Shown: positions 1 through 9,606, counted from the stretch's first letter. The stretch is 42,653 nt of DNA from Alphaproteobacteria bacterium (GCA_016869555.1 VGDY01000014.1:1-42653), one strand, 5' to 3'. Notes: generated by a model from the sequence alone, not told the origin. A program made the numbers and translations.

Positions 1-110
1 GGCGCTCGCAAAGCGCATGGCGAACGCCGTCCCATCGAACGAGCATCTTGCTCAAACCGCGAAAGCCGCATAGCATTCAGGCCAGCAACGCCGATTTCCG
101 CTTTTCAACA

Positions 111-320
111 TCAAGCGGGACATCCCCACTGTGTGCCGTAAGGGCACGTAGACGTCGCTGCGCAGTGACCGTCACGCATCGTCATTCCGGCCGGGCAGTC
201 CCGCTTGACGTCGCACCGCCCATTTTTCATTTGAAAGCCCGGCGGACATTCTGCGTTCGCTACGGAGACGGACGCGCCAAATGAGGCGAGTAGAAAGATG
301 AAAACTCTGGTTCGTTGCAT
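111..320 (-). CDS. Small exported Cys-rich repeat protein
   Basis: Predicted 69-residue protein with a signal peptide (MQRTRVFIFLLASFGASVSV, cleavage near ANA-EC) and a short mature part built from two and a half copies of a Cys-Pro-x-Gly-x-x-Met-x-x-Gly-x-Cys unit (CPPGFQMKNGRC, CPAGMTMRDGHC, then CPYGTQWGC). The six or more cysteines suggest a disulfide-bonded periplasmic or secreted peptide. I chose the ATG at 320 because it begins the signal peptide and follows a purine-rich stretch (AGAGAAAAG). A longer frame from 419 would put a charged, non-secretory segment in front. I do not recognise a named family and infer no function. Confidence 0.55.
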   Translation of the reverse strand: MQRTRVFIFLLASFGASVSVANAECPPGFQMKNGRCDVKRDCPAGMTMRDGHCAATSTCPYGTQWGCPA

Positions 321-425
321 TGCTTTTCTCTTTGCAAATAGGTCGCAGGCGGATGAACCCGCATGCAATCTGAGGAAGAAAATCTTAAATTGCACCGCGT
401 TCGTCAAGGGTCTGGTCATGCGAAC

Positions 426-570
426 TTAAAGTTCGCTGCAGAACTTCTGCTGAGTTTTCTGGCAGAAGCGTTTGACGAGGCAAGGATTTCGTCTGCGGAT
501 TGCGTCCATCGATTTGGCTTGGGAGATTCATTGCGCCGCTCGATGAATGTACGGATATCATTTGGACACG
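426..570 (-). mobile_element. IS630-family transposase remnant (C-terminus, frameshifted)
   Basis: Read on the minus strand, one frame gives DIRTFIERRNESPKPNRWTQ followed by SADEILAS. A shift of one frame then gives VKRFCQKTQQKFCSEL and a stop at 426-428. Joined, these match the conserved end of IS630/ISRj-type DDE transposases (NExPKPxxWTxSADEILAxVKRFCQ). Only this end remains: the catalytic DDE part is absent and the frame is broken, so it is a dead relic. The rest of 321-760 has scattered open frames that look like noise. Confidence 0.7.
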
Positions 571-842
571 TCCAACAACCGAATTTTTTTTTGCGCAGGA
601 GAGTTTGTGGCGACGCGGCTGAACGACTCCATATCCGCGGAGCGGTGGCGTTTGCTCTTCCTTCGACATGCGCGCTCGACCTGCGACATGCCGTCGAAGA
701 CAAGCGCTCCGCAACGGGAGCTGACGTAAGACGCATAAATTTTGCGCATGACTTCGCTCAATAACGTAATTATACGCTATAAAGTGTCAATACCTAGCGC
801 TGCGGCCGCCGCTCCCGGCGTCATGCCGGAAGGAGCCCTTTC

Positions 843-1649
843 ATGATCGATTTTCGAAGCTTTGTCGTCGCCTTCGCGATTGTTATGATCTCGATGAGGG
901 TAGGCGCGGAAGCCCCGACGACTTCGTTGGCTCTGGGCGGGCGGACCGCATCTCAAACCATTACAGTCTTCGCCGCAGCCAGCCTCAAGAACGCGCTGGA
1001 CGCCGTGACCGCCGCCTATAAGAGCAAAACTGGGGTCGACGCGACGATCAGTTACGCCAGTTCGATGGCGCTCGCGAAGCAGATTGAGGCGGGAGCGCCA
1101 GCGGAGATATTTCTCTCCGCCGATGCCGCCTCGATTGACTATCTCGCGGAAAAAAATCTCATCCAGCCGAAGACGCGCTTCGATCTTCTTGGCAATGCGC
1201 TGGTGTTGATTGCGCCCCGCGCCTCGCAATTGGAACAGGTGGCGCTCACAACAGACGCATTCGCGGCGGCGATCGGATCGGGCAAAATTGCAACCGGGAA
1301 CATCGCCTCGGTTCCAGTCGGCAAATATGCAAAAGCCGCGCTCGAGAAGCTCGGTCTCTGGAGCATCGCGGAGCCGCATCTCGCCTTCACCGACAATGTT
1401 CGCTCCGCGCTGATGTTTGTCGCGCGCGAAGAAGCGCCTCTTGGAATCGTTTATCTCACCGACGCCAAATCGGAACCGAAGGTGAAAATTGTCGCGACCT
1501 TCCCCTCTAATGCGCATCCGCCGATCGTTTATCCCGTGGCGCTGACTACAAGCGCCAAAGGGGATGCGCCGGAAAAATTTCTTGCCTTTCTGAAAAGCCA
1601 AGAGGCTAAGGCGATTTTTGTGGGGCAAGGATTCACGACGCTGCGCTGA
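843..1649 (+). CDS. modA: Molybdate ABC transporter, periplasmic binding protein ModA
   Basis: Binds molybdate (and probably tungstate) in the periplasm for delivery to ModBC. The 268-residue protein has an N-terminal signal segment, then the ModA signatures [13 protein letters not shown] near residue 40, [18 protein letters not shown] near 80-98, and [11 protein letters not shown]. The length fits the family. A good AAGGAG ribosome site sits about 8 bases before the ATG. A short CGTA-N4-TACG palindrome at 765-776 lies upstream and could be part of a regulatory site. The cognate permease and ATPase are not adjacent but are at 10340-12150, beyond the sulfate operon and the porin. A related group-6 oxyanion specificity is possible. 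Confidence 0.9.
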   Translation: MIDFRSFVVAFAIVMISMRVGAEAPTTSLALGGRTASQTITVFAAASLKNALDAVTAAYKSKTGVDATISYASSMALAKQIEAGAPAEIFLSADAASIDYLAEKNLIQPKTRFDLLGNALVLIAPRASQLEQVALTTDAFAAAIGSGKIATGNIASVPVGKYAKAALEKLGLWSIAEPHLAFTDNVRSALMFVAREEAPLGIVYLTDAKSEPKVKIVATFPSNAHPPIVYPVALTTSAKGDAPEKFLAFLKSQEAKAIFVGQGFTTLR

Positions 1650-1828
1650 GGCGACGCGACCGGCTCGAAAAATGCTCGATCAACATCGACCGTTACGGCA
1701 ATACGTCGAGCGCCTCGATGCCGATCACCCTCGATGAGGCGAAACGCTCCGGGCGGTTGAAACAAGGCGCCGTCATCGCTATGACGCGCTCCGCTCCCAA
1801 CGCCGAATCGGCGTTAAGTGCGCGATAA
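1650..1828 (+). pseudogene. fabH (3-oxoacyl-ACP synthase III) C-terminal remnant
   Basis: In the frame running straight on from the modA stop, the sequence reads [20 protein letters not shown], then [16 protein letters not shown], to a TAA at 1826-1828. This is the conserved FabH C-terminus ([33 protein letters not shown]), including the catalytic Asn within the NTS motif. The usual Gly-rich ending is degraded to [12 protein letters not shown]. Nothing of the thiolase core, Cys or His is present, so this is a fragment left by rearrangement and not a working enzyme. Confidence 0.7.
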
Positions 1829-1904
1829 GTCATTGAAAGTCATTCAAACTAGCCGCATTGGGCGATTCCGCCCAGCGCGCGCTATTGCGACTTGCCTGAT
1901 TGAT

Positions 1905-1933
1905 ATAGTCATGCTATCGAATTTATAGACTAT
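1905..1933. promoter_or_regulatory. Inverted repeat before sulfate operon
   Basis: ATAGTC at 1905-1910 and GACTAT at 1928-1933 form an inverted repeat 12 bases before the sbp start. The right arm is part of TATAGACTATAG. The same TAGACTA and TATAGAC strings recur before the porin gene at 6717-6737. The position just upstream of the ribosome site suits a sulfur-responsive operator or core promoter, but the regulator cannot be named from sequence. Confidence 0.4.
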
Positions 1934-1944
1934 AGGAGAGAGAG

Positions 1945-2988
1945 ATGGCTATCGATGGGCGTTTTGAAAAGCGCGTGGGCGTGGGAATTGTTGTGGGATT
2001 GCTTTCGCTCGCCCTGTTGGCGAATGCGAGCTCGCAGGCGGGCCAGACATTTTTGAATGTCTCCTACGATCCCACGCGCGAACTCTATAGATCGATCAAT
2101 CCCGCCTTTGCGGCCGATTGGAAAGCCAAGACCGGAGAAACGATCGAGATCCTGGCTTCGCATGGAGGGTCCGGCGCACAGGCGCGCGCCGTGATCGAGG
2201 GGCTCGACGCCGATGTCGTGACGCTGGCGCTCGCGGCGGACATCGACGCCATCGCCAAAAAGAGCGACAAGATTCCTGTCGACTGGCAGAAGCGCCGGCC
2301 CAACAATTCCTCGCCCTATACGTCGACGATCGTGTTCCTGGTCCGCAAGGGCAATCCGAAAGCCGTCAAGGACTGGGACGATCTGGCGAAGCCTGGCGTC
2401 GCCGTCATCACGCCCAATCCCAAGACTTCGGGCGGGGCGCGCTGGAATTATCTCGCGGCCTGGGGATATGGGCTGAAAAAATTCGGCGGCGACGAAGCGA
2501 AGACTAAGGACTTCGTCAGAGCCATCTATAAAAACGCGCCGGTGCTGGACACGGGCGCGCGAGGCTCGACGATCACCTTCGCCCAGCGCGGCATCGGCGA
2601 CGTGCTGCTCGCATGGGAGAACGAGGCCTTCCTTGCGCTCAAGGAATTCGGGTCCGACAAGTTCGAGATCGTGACGCCGCCGCAATCGATTCTGGCGGAG
2701 CCGCCGGTCGCCGTCGTCGACGCGAACGCCGACGCCAGGGGCAACAGACAAATAGCGGAAGCCTATCTCGACTTCCTCTATTCGCCGCCGGCGCAGGCGA
2801 TTATCGCCCGCAATTTCTATCGCCCCGTGCATCCGGAATATGCGGCGAAAGAAGACGTGAAGAGATTCGCCAAAATTGAATTCATCACCGTGGACAAAGC
2901 CTTCGGCGGCTGGACGGCCGCGCAAAAAAAGCACTTCGCTGACGGCGGCATTTTTGACGACATCCAGAAACAAGAGCTGACAAGGTGA
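1945..2988 (+). CDS. sbp: Sulfate ABC transporter, periplasmic binding protein Sbp
   Basis: Periplasmic sulfate (or thiosulfate) receptor, 347 residues. It opens with a charged leader and hydrophobic segment (signal peptide to about residue 32), then the Sbp/CysP signatures [51 protein letters not shown], and [18 protein letters not shown]. The ATG follows a strong AGGAGAGAGAG site. It is first in an operon with cysT, cysW and cysA, joined by overlapping stop and start codons, so all are probably made from the promoter near 1900. Sulfate versus thiosulfate preference cannot be settled here. Confidence 0.93.
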   Translation: MAIDGRFEKRVGVGIVVGLLSLALLANASSQAGQTFLNVSYDPTRELYRSINPAFAADWKAKTGETIEILASHGGSGAQARAVIEGLDADVVTLALAADIDAIAKKSDKIPVDWQKRRPNNSSPYTSTIVFLVRKGNPKAVKDWDDLAKPGVAVITPNPKTSGGARWNYLAAWGYGLKKFGGDEAKTKDFVRAIYKNAPVLDTGARGSTITFAQRGIGDVLLAWENEAFLALKEFGSDKFEIVTPPQSILAEPPVAVVDANADARGNRQIAEAYLDFLYSPPAQAIIARNFYRPVHPEYAAKEDVKRFAKIEFITVDKAFGGWTAAQKKHFADGGIFDDIQKQELTR

Positions 2989-3848
2989 CCTCCCCGATTC
3001 TTGTCGGCAAAGGCGCTCGGCGCTTCACGGCGCCGAGCGTCATTCCCGGCTTCGGCCTGACATTCGGCTATACGCTGATCTATCTCGGCCTGATCGTTCT
3101 TTTCCCGCTCGCCACGCTCGTCTGGTGGGCGTCGGGATTGGGCCTTTCGGGCCTTTACGCGATCGCCGCGGAGCCGCGCGTCGCGGCCGCTTTGCGGACG
3201 ACGTTCTTCATTTCCTTCGCGGCGGCGGTCGTTGATCTTTTCTTTGGCCTCATCGTCGCCTGGGTTCTCACCCGATATGATTTCATTGGGCGTCGCCTGC
3301 TCGACGCCTTTGTCGATCTGCCCTTCGCGCTGCCGACCGCCGTCGCCGGCATATCGCTCGCGGCGCTCTATGCGCCCAATGGCTGGTTCGGCGCGCCGCT
3401 CGCCGATTATGACATCAAGATCGCCTTCACCCGCTGGGGCATTCTGGTCGCTCTCATCTTCATCGGCCTGCCTTTCGTCGTGCGCACCGTGCAGCCGATC
3501 ATTTCCGAACTCGAAGTCGAACTGGAGGAGGCTTCCGCCACGCTCGGCGCGGGCCGGACGCGAACCATTCTGCATGTAATGCTGCCGCCATTGGCGCCGG
3601 CGTTATTGACCGGATTCGCGCTCGCTTTCGCGAGATCCGTCGGTGAATATGGCTCGGTCATCTTCATCGCCGGCAATATTGCTTATGTGTCCGAGATCGC
3701 TCCCCTGCTCATCGTCGTAAAGCTCGAACAATATGATGTCGCCGGCGCGACCGGCATCGCGACGATCATGCTGGCGATTTCTTTCTCGGTCCTGCTTCTT
3801 ATCAATCTGGTGCAGGCCTGGAGCGGCAGAAGGTTCGGCCATGTCTGA
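2985..3848 (+). CDS. cysT: Sulfate ABC transporter permease CysT (CysU)
   Basis: Inner-membrane permease, 287 residues, with about six hydrophobic segments and the cytoplasmic EAA loop [20 protein letters not shown] that docks on the ATPase. The GTG start overlaps the sbp stop by four bases (GTGA), which indicates translational coupling. N-terminal [20 protein letters not shown] is typical of CysT. It pairs with CysW, and the two permeases together form the channel fed by Sbp. Confidence 0.93.
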   Translation: MTSPILVGKGARRFTAPSVIPGFGLTFGYTLIYLGLIVLFPLATLVWWASGLGLSGLYAIAAEPRVAAALRTTFFISFAAAVVDLFFGLIVAWVLTRYDFIGRRLLDAFVDLPFALPTAVAGISLAALYAPNGWFGAPLADYDIKIAFTRWGILVALIFIGLPFVVRTVQPIISELEVELEEASATLGAGRTRTILHVMLPPLAPALLTGFALAFARSVGEYGSVIFIAGNIAYVSEIAPLLIVVKLEQYDVAGATGIATIMLAISFSVLLLINLVQAWSGRRFGHV

Positions 3849-4728
3849 GATTGCGCTTGCGCGTGCTGGTCGCCGCCGCGCGAAATATCGGCCGGTCACG
3901 GAAGATTCGCCGCTGGCGCGCTATGCGCTCATCGCGACCGCGGTGCTGTTTCTCGTTCTCTTTCTTCTCGCGCCGCTTGCCATCGTCTTCGTCGAAGCCT
4001 TCAGCAAGGGGATCGGACCTTTTCTTGCTGCATTCCACGATCCGGATGCGCTCGCCGCGATCCGTCTGACGCTTCTGGTCGCCGCGCTCGCGGTTCCGGC
4101 CAATCTCGCATTTGGCCTCGCCGCCTCCTGGTCGATCGCCAAGTTTTCCTTTCCGGGCAAGAGCGTCCTCATCACGCTGATCGATCTGCCTTTCTCCGTG
4201 TCGCCTGTCGTCGCCGGGCTCGTCTATGTGCTGGTGTTTGGCGGTCAGGGTCTTTTCGGCCCCTGGTTCGCCGAGCATGGCGTGCGAATCATCTTCGCCG
4301 TGCCGGGCATCGTGCTGGCGACCATCTTCGTCACCTTTCCCTTCGTCGCGCGCGAACTCATCCCGCTGATGCAGGAGCAAGGCAAGGTCGAGGAGGAGGC
4401 GGCGCTCACGCTCGGCGCCACCGGCTTCAGGACTTTCCTCACGGTGACGCTGCCCAACATCAAGTGGGGACTGCTCTACGGCGTGCTGCTTTGTAATGCG
4501 CGCGCCATGGGAGAGTTCGGCGCCGTTTCCGTCGTATCGGGCCACATCCGCGGCCTGACCAACACAATTCCGCTTCAGGTGGAGATACTCTACAATGAGT
4601 ACAACAACGTCGCCGCTTTCGCTCTCGCGGTTCTTCTTGCAGGCTTGGCGCTCATCACACTCGGGCTCAAGACCTTGCTCGAATGGCGTCACGCTGACGA
4701 ACTCTCTGGACGCGCGCGCCGACACTAA
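3841..4728 (+). CDS. cysW: Sulfate ABC transporter permease CysW
   Basis: Second inner-membrane permease of the sulfate importer, 295 residues from the ATG at 3841, which overlaps the cysT end by eight bases. Frames open further upstream, but those extra residues are only cysT read out of frame. Features are several membrane spans, the EAA loop [20 protein letters not shown] and the CysW hallmark [20 protein letters not shown] near residue 222, followed by [12 protein letters not shown]. It works with CysT and CysA. Confidence 0.93.
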   Translation: MSEIALARAGRRRAKYRPVTEDSPLARYALIATAVLFLVLFLLAPLAIVFVEAFSKGIGPFLAAFHDPDALAAIRLTLLVAALAVPANLAFGLAASWSIAKFSFPGKSVLITLIDLPFSVSPVVAGLVYVLVFGGQGLFGPWFAEHGVRIIFAVPGIVLATIFVTFPFVARELIPLMQEQGKVEEEAALTLGATGFRTFLTVTLPNIKWGLLYGVLLCNARAMGEFGAVSVVSGHIRGLTNTIPLQVEILYNEYNNVAAFALAVLLAGLALITLGLKTLLEWRHADELSGRARRH

Positions 4729-5821
4729 GACGCGCAAGCACGGCGCCGCCATCCGCATCGAGGGAGTCGAGCAGGATTTCGGCGCCTTTCCGGCGTTGCG
4801 CGACGTCAGCCTCGACATTCAACCGGGCGAACTCGTCGCCCTGCTGGGGCCTTCAGGCTCCGGCAAGACCACGCTGCTGCGAGTGATCGCCGGCCTCAAT
4901 TCTCCCGACCGCGGGCGCGTCCTGTTCGACGGCGAGAACGCGACCAGTCTTCCTGTGCAGGATCGCCGAGTCGGCATGGTCTTTCAGAACTATGCGCTGT
5001 TCAAACATATGACCGTCGCCGACAATATCGGCTACGGTCTGAGAGTTCGTCGAAGACGCACGCGTCCGTCGCGGGCAGCGATCAAGGCGCGCGTCGCGGA
5101 ACTTCTGCAATTCGTTCAGCTCGACGGGCTTGGCGGCCGTTATCCGGCCCAGCTTTCGGGCGGCCAGCGCCAACGCGTGGCGCTTGCGCGGGCGCTGGCG
5201 ATCGAGCCGCGCGTCTTGCTGCTCGACGAACCATTCGGGGCGCTCGACGCGCGCGTGCGCAAGGATTTACGCCGCTGGCTGCGCGACATTCACAAACAGA
5301 CGGGATTGACGACGGTTTTCGTTACGCATGACCAGGACGAGGCGATGGAGCTGGCCGATCGCGTCGTCGTGCTCAACGAAGGCCGTATCGAGCAGATTGG
5401 CACGCCGGGCGAACTCTATGATCGACCAGCCTCGCCTTTCGTCATCTCGTTTGTGGGCGAAGCGGTCGCCCTTCCGGTCACCGTCGCCGACGGTCATGTC
5501 AAATTCGTCGGGCGGGAACTGCATATCGATACGCATGGGCTGCGCAGCGGTCCTGCGAAAGTCTTCTTCCGGCCCGCCGACATCGCCGTCGCATCGGAAG
5601 GAAACGGCGAACTCGAGGGTCGAGTCGAAAGCCTGAGACGCACGCCAGCCGGCGTTCGCGCCACGATCGCCATCGATGGCTATGATCAGACGCTTGAAAT
5701 CGACTCGCCGCTCGAACGCGGTGCGGCGCTTGGCGACCGTGTTCCGCTGAGCCTCACGAAAGTCCGCATCTTTCCGGCTGACGAGAGGGACGCATATGTC
5801 GACGCCGGAGACGGCATTTGA
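4595..5821 (+). CDS. cysA: Sulfate ABC transporter ATP-binding protein CysA
   Basis: ATPase that powers the sulfate importer. Walker A is GPSGSGKTT, the signature is LSGGQRQR, Walker B is LLLDEP and the H-loop is [15 protein letters not shown]. The C-terminal third is a TOBE-like regulatory region. The start is odd: the only in-frame ATG (4595) lies 134 bases inside cysW, and family homology begins only near [12 protein letters not shown]. No ATG, GTG or TTG lies between 4640 and that point; a CTG at 4694 is in frame. The true start may therefore be non-canonical, or the N-terminus is unusually long. Its stop overlaps the next gene. Confidence 0.88.
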   Translation: MSTTTSPLSLSRFFLQAWRSSHSGSRPCSNGVTLTNSLDARADTKTRKHGAAIRIEGVEQDFGAFPALRDVSLDIQPGELVALLGPSGSGKTTLLRVIAGLNSPDRGRVLFDGENATSLPVQDRRVGMVFQNYALFKHMTVADNIGYGLRVRRRRTRPSRAAIKARVAELLQFVQLDGLGGRYPAQLSGGQRQRVALARALAIEPRVLLLDEPFGALDARVRKDLRRWLRDIHKQTGLTTVFVTHDQDEAMELADRVVVLNEGRIEQIGTPGELYDRPASPFVISFVGEAVALPVTVADGHVKFVGRELHIDTHGLRSGPAKVFFRPADIAVASEGNGELEGRVESLRRTPAGVRATIAIDGYDQTLEIDSPLERGAALGDRVPLSLTKVRIFPADERDAYVDAGDGI

Positions 5822-6630
5822 GCGCGGCGCCTGCCGGCGCGATCGACGAGAGGAACGCCGCCAATGACTGGAATTCGGCGCTCTATCTGAAGTTCGAAGC
5901 CGAGCGCACGCGCGCCGCCCGCGACCTGCTTGCGCACGTGCCTTATTGCGATACGCGACTGGTGTTCGATCTCGGCTGCGGGCCCGGAAACAGCACCAGG
6001 CTTCTCGCGATGAGCTTTCCCGGCGCAGATATCATCGGCATCGACAAGTCCGACAACATGCTGTCGGTCGCTCGCGCCTGCACGCCGACGGCGACGTTTA
6101 TCAAGGAGGATATCGCGCGCTGGCGGCCTTCGGAGCCGGCCGATCTCATCTTCGCCAATGCGGCGCTGCATTTTCTGCCCGATCATCGCAGGTTTATGAC
6201 CAGGCTGCTCAGCTATTTGCGTCCCGGCGGGCGTCTCGCCGTGCAAATGCCCAACAATACCCATGAGCTTTCGCATGCGGCGATGCGCATGGTCGCGGCC
6301 GACGGGCCGTGGGCGCCGCGTCTGTTGCCGGTCGCCAAGTCGATCATGGTGCTCGGTCCGCTTGAGGAATATTACAATCTCCTCGCGCCGCTCTGCAGCA
6401 CGATCGATATTTGGCAGACGGTCTATGTCCACCCGCTCGACGGTCCCGACGGCGTTGTCGAATGGTTTGAAGGATCGGGCCTTCGTCCGTTTCTCGATTT
6501 GCTCGACCAACATGAGCGCGTTGAATTTCTCGCGCGCTACAGAGAGCGGCTCGCGCAGGCCTATCCGCGTCAGCCGGACGGCAAAGTGCTTCTGCGATAC
6601 CCGCGCCTGTTCTTTGCGCTGCAGAAATAG
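5818..6630 (+). CDS. tam: Trans-aconitate 2-methyltransferase-like SAM enzyme
   Basis: SAM-dependent methyltransferase, 270 residues. The Tam pattern is clear: N-terminal [20 protein letters not shown], motif [13 protein letters not shown], the acidic ribose-binding GIDKSDNML, then [15 protein letters not shown] and [12 protein letters not shown]. Tam in E. coli methylates trans-aconitate, a by-product of aconitase. Here it starts with TTG overlapping the cysA stop (TTGA), so it is the last gene of the sulfate operon. A link between methyl transfer and sulfur supply through SAM is inference. A related small-acid substrate is equally possible. Confidence 0.8.
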   Translation: MSAAPAGAIDERNAANDWNSALYLKFEAERTRAARDLLAHVPYCDTRLVFDLGCGPGNSTRLLAMSFPGADIIGIDKSDNMLSVARACTPTATFIKEDIARWRPSEPADLIFANAALHFLPDHRRFMTRLLSYLRPGGRLAVQMPNNTHELSHAAMRMVAADGPWAPRLLPVAKSIMVLGPLEEYYNLLAPLCSTIDIWQTVYVHPLDGPDGVVEWFEGSGLRPFLDLLDQHERVEFLARYRERLAQAYPRQPDGKVLLRYPRLFFALQK

Positions 6631-6710
6631 GCCTGCGGGTCGACGCTTGGTCGCGATGACCGCGCCCAATCTGACAAACTGTGACATTATGGCAACGGTT
6701 TCGCTCGATT

Positions 6711-6737
6711 TTATATTAGACTACTAACTCTATAGAC
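6711..6737. promoter_or_regulatory. TAGACTA/TATAGAC motif before porin
   Basis: TAGACTA at 6717-6723 and TATAGAC at 6731-6737 share strings with the inverted repeat at 1905-1933 before the sulfate operon. It lies about 300 bases before the porin start, downstream of tam, in a 410-base non-coding stretch. This may mark a shared regulator, but it rests on two short AT-rich sites only. Confidence 0.25.
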
Positions 6738-6957
6738 AAAAAGGTGAGAATTCGCTTTACTGCTTCTTGCGGCGTCAACGGAGAATGGTTCCCAGAGGGT
6801 TCAATTCGTCGGCACCAGAGAGAGCTGAAATGTCACTACGAAATCAACAAGATGGCTGAAGTTGCGGCGTTTGTTGTAGCGCTCTCGCAACAGCGCAAGT
6901 CGAAAAATCGAGTTGACTAAAACATGAGCTTAACTTCTCGGCTGTGACGGCATATCC

Positions 6958-6982
6958 GATATGTATCTCGTTTACATATCGA
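6958..6982. promoter_or_regulatory. ModE-like operator (perfect inverted repeat)
   Basis: CGATATGTA at 6958-6966 and TACATATCG at 6974-6982 are perfect 9-base inverted arms separated by seven bases, about 58 bases before the porin ATG. The right arm differs by one base from TACATAACG, which I recall as part of the E. coli modABCD ModE operator, and the layout is similar. It may let molybdate status control the porin. No modE gene is visible in the window, so this is inference from pattern and context. Confidence 0.45.
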
Positions 6983-7039
6983 TCGGTCGCTTCAAAGCGC
7001 GCCAAGCGGAGTTAAGTTAAGCGATACGGGGCAGAGGCG

Positions 7040-9589
7040 ATGTCGAAAAGCAAAAACAAACTGAAGTTCAGATTTGCCGCGTTTGGCGCCGTTGTCGGCG
7101 CTGCCCTTAGCGTGCCCGAAATAGCGGGCGCCGAAGACAAAGCGCCCTCCAACGAAGTTCCGGGAAAATTGGGTCAGTCGGATGACGGCGCGAATACAGC
7201 CGCGCCGAAAAAAGGGTCCGTGAAGGCGAAGACCGACGGTAAGGGAGTCGGCGCCGCCGGAGCGCCCGCCGCGCCGACGGAGAAGAAGAGCTATTATGTG
7301 CCGACGCGCGGCTATCGTCTGGAGCCGCAGCCGGACATTCCGCCCTATGTGCGCAATCTCGCCAAGACCTACAAGGAATTCGAAGGAATCGACTGGCTGA
7401 ACGTTGGCCTCGATTCGCGGGCTCGCTTCGAGTACCGGCAGAACGACTATCGTCCCTGGACTGACTTGACAATCAATCCGCCGGCGTCGCAGCGAAGGTA
7501 TTTTCCAAACTCCGTCTGGCTGTCGCGCACCCGCGTCTACCTCGGCGTGCAGGACATTCTGGACCCCTTCCGGGCGGTGGTCGAATTCCAGGACTCGCGC
7601 GCCTTCAACAGCATTTATCAATTGCAGGGCCAGGAGATCAATCAGACCGATCTGATCTCGGCCTATGGCGAACTCTTCTTCAAGGACGCGTTCGGCAAGG
7701 ATGATCGCGGCAATGATCGGCCTTTGACGCTTCGCGCCGGCCGGTTTCACCTCGAACTGCTCGACCGCCGTCTGATCGCCGAGAACGAGTTCCGCAACAC
7801 CACCAATAATTTTGAAGGTTTCCGCGTCAAAATCGGCAAGAAGGACAATGACTGGGACATCGACAGTTTCCTGATGCGGCCAGTCATTCGCTATCCCTAT
7901 CAGTTCGATCGACCTGACTGGCAGAACTGGATTTACGGCAGCGTGTTCAGCATTCGCCGCTGGTCGGAATATGCGACGATCCAGCCCTATTTTCTCGGCC
8001 GCAAGCAATTTGCTGATCCGCTCAACGTCTCGAACGCGCTGAAGGTTCACCGGGATACTTATGCGCCCGGGCTGCGCTTTTATGGCGTGATCAACGACTT
8101 TGATTTTGACTTCGATCTGAATAAGCAGTTTGGCGAGACAGGCGAGTTCCGCCAGCTCGGGGCTGTCCAGAACGCGGTGCAGACGACGGTGCAGCATGAC
8201 GCCATCGCCTACGGCGTCGACGTGGGCTACACGTTCTCGGACCATCCCTGGAAGCCGCGCGTCAGCGTCGTCTATACTTACGGCTCGGGCAACAAGAGCC
8301 CCTATGACAGCGTCAGCCAGAACTTCGACATTTTCTACGGATTCAACCAGCCCTTCTCGCGCAACGACTATATGGCGTGGAACAATACGAAAGCGCCGAA
8401 GGTCCGCCTGGAGTTTGCGCCGACGAAAGATCTGAAGGTCGATACGGCGTTCAACGCCTATTGGCTGGCGAGCGCCGCCGGCCCGTGGGAGCGCGCCAAT
8501 CTCTCCGCGCCGCTGGGCAACAGAGGCACGTTCATGGGCACGGAATATGATCTGCGCATCCGCTACAAGCTCAATCAGTTCATCAATATGACGGCGACCT
8601 ATGCGCGGTTCTGGCCCGGCTCGTTTACGTCGAGCTTCGCGCAGGCGGTCGCGCTGCAGCCGTTCTTCCCGCAGTCTTTCCCCGGGCAGACGGGAACGAC
8701 GAACGGCCTCACCGCCAGGCCCACCGACGCCATTTATCTCGAAGTCTCCGCCAACGCCTTTGGCGACGGCAATCCGATCGCGAAACCGCCGGGCTCGGAC
8801 TTTCTCGCGCTGTTCAAGCCTGAAGGGCCGCCTCCGCCGCCTGCGAAGCCGCCGAGCTGGTCGGACGTTTACGTCGGCCTCAACGGCGGCTCCGCCTGGT
8901 CGAGCCCGAGATCGATCGTGCAGCCCTGGCCATTCGGCGCCGCCGTCGCCAGTCCGGACATCGCCGTCGCCGCGACGCCGATCGACCAGACCAACCATCT
9001 CGCTGGCTTCATCGGCGGGTTCCAGAGCGGCGTCAATTGGAAATGGGCCGACGCCATCCTGACCGGCGTCGAGGCGGATCTTCATGCCGTCTCCGGCAAC
9101 ACCGACACCAAATGGCAGGCCGCGCTGACCTCGGGCGGCGGCAACAGCTTCGTCACCTATGCGCAGCGCACCGCGACGCTTAATTATCTTGGAACGATCC
9201 GCGGCCGGCTAGGCTATCTCGTCACGCCGACGCTCGCCGTCTATGGCACGGGCGGCATGGCCTATGGCGGCGTCACCTCCAACGCCGCGATCCTGACCCG
9301 CCGCATCGGCGGAACCAACCAGACGCAGGTCAATCCCGTCTATCAGGACAGTCTCGTCGGCTGGACGGCGGGCGGGGGCGCCGAATGGATGTTTACGCCC
9401 GACTGGAGCATTAAAGTTGACTATCTGCGTTACGACCTCGGCGCCGCTCAAGCATCGCCCAGTTTCGCGATCCAGCCGAACGGCTTTTACGCCACCAGCG
9501 CTTCAAGCTCGACGCGCTTCAACGGCAACCTGATCCATGCCGGCGTCAACCGCCACTTCGATCTCAGCACCCTCGTTGAAGGAAAGTAG
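7040..9589 (+). CDS. Two-barrel outer-membrane protein (alginate-export porin plus Omp25-type barrel)
   Basis: Predicted outer-membrane protein of 849 residues. A signal peptide ends near AGA-ED (residue 31), then a low-complexity Ala/Lys segment. Residues about 115-590 look like an alginate-export-family barrel (SRARFEYRQNDYRPWTDL, SRTRVYLGVQDILDPFRAVV, many alternating aromatic strands). A proline linker at about 598-606 (EGPPPPPAKPPS) leads to a second domain, 607-849, resembling Omp25/31-type eight-strand barrels: VYVGLNGG at its start, TIRGRLGYLVTPTLAVYGTG, GGGAEWMFTPDWSIKVDYLRYDLG, ending HAGVNRHF. The family is about half this length, so the C-terminal barrel is an addition. RBS GAGG precedes the ATG. 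Placement between sulfate and molybdate genes suggests anion uptake, which is inference. Confidence 0.75.
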   Translation: MSKSKNKLKFRFAAFGAVVGAALSVPEIAGAEDKAPSNEVPGKLGQSDDGANTAAPKKGSVKAKTDGKGVGAAGAPAAPTEKKSYYVPTRGYRLEPQPDIPPYVRNLAKTYKEFEGIDWLNVGLDSRARFEYRQNDYRPWTDLTINPPASQRRYFPNSVWLSRTRVYLGVQDILDPFRAVVEFQDSRAFNSIYQLQGQEINQTDLISAYGELFFKDAFGKDDRGNDRPLTLRAGRFHLELLDRRLIAENEFRNTTNNFEGFRVKIGKKDNDWDIDSFLMRPVIRYPYQFDRPDWQNWIYGSVFSIRRWSEYATIQPYFLGRKQFADPLNVSNALKVHRDTYAPGLRFYGVINDFDFDFDLNKQFGETGEFRQLGAVQNAVQTTVQHDAIAYGVDVGYTFSDHPWKPRVSVVYTYGSGNKSPYDSVSQNFDIFYGFNQPFSRNDYMAWNNTKAPKVRLEFAPTKDLKVDTAFNAYWLASAAGPWERANLSAPLGNRGTFMGTEYDLRIRYKLNQFINMTATYARFWPGSFTSSFAQAVALQPFFPQSFPGQTGTTNGLTARPTDAIYLEVSANAFGDGNPIAKPPGSDFLALFKPEGPPPPPAKPPSWSDVYVGLNGGSAWSSPRSIVQPWPFGAAVASPDIAVAATPIDQTNHLAGFIGGFQSGVNWKWADAILTGVEADLHAVSGNTDTKWQAALTSGGGNSFVTYAQRTATLNYLGTIRGRLGYLVTPTLAVYGTGGMAYGGVTSNAAILTRRIGGTNQTQVNPVYQDSLVGWTAGGGAEWMFTPDWSIKVDYLRYDLGAAQASPSFAIQPNGFYATSASSSTRFNGNLIHAGVNRHFDLSTLVEGK

Positions 9590-9606
9590 GAATTCCCGTC
9601 TTTTCG

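Noticed and set aside
363-764. Plus-strand open frame of 133 codons
   Set aside because: It lies opposite the IS630 remnant and has no ribosome site or domain.
6992-9085. Long minus-strand open frame of 697 codons
   Set aside because: It mirrors the porin gene; the plus strand has a signal peptide, barrel strands and a ribosome site, while the minus frame is Arg-rich without family features.
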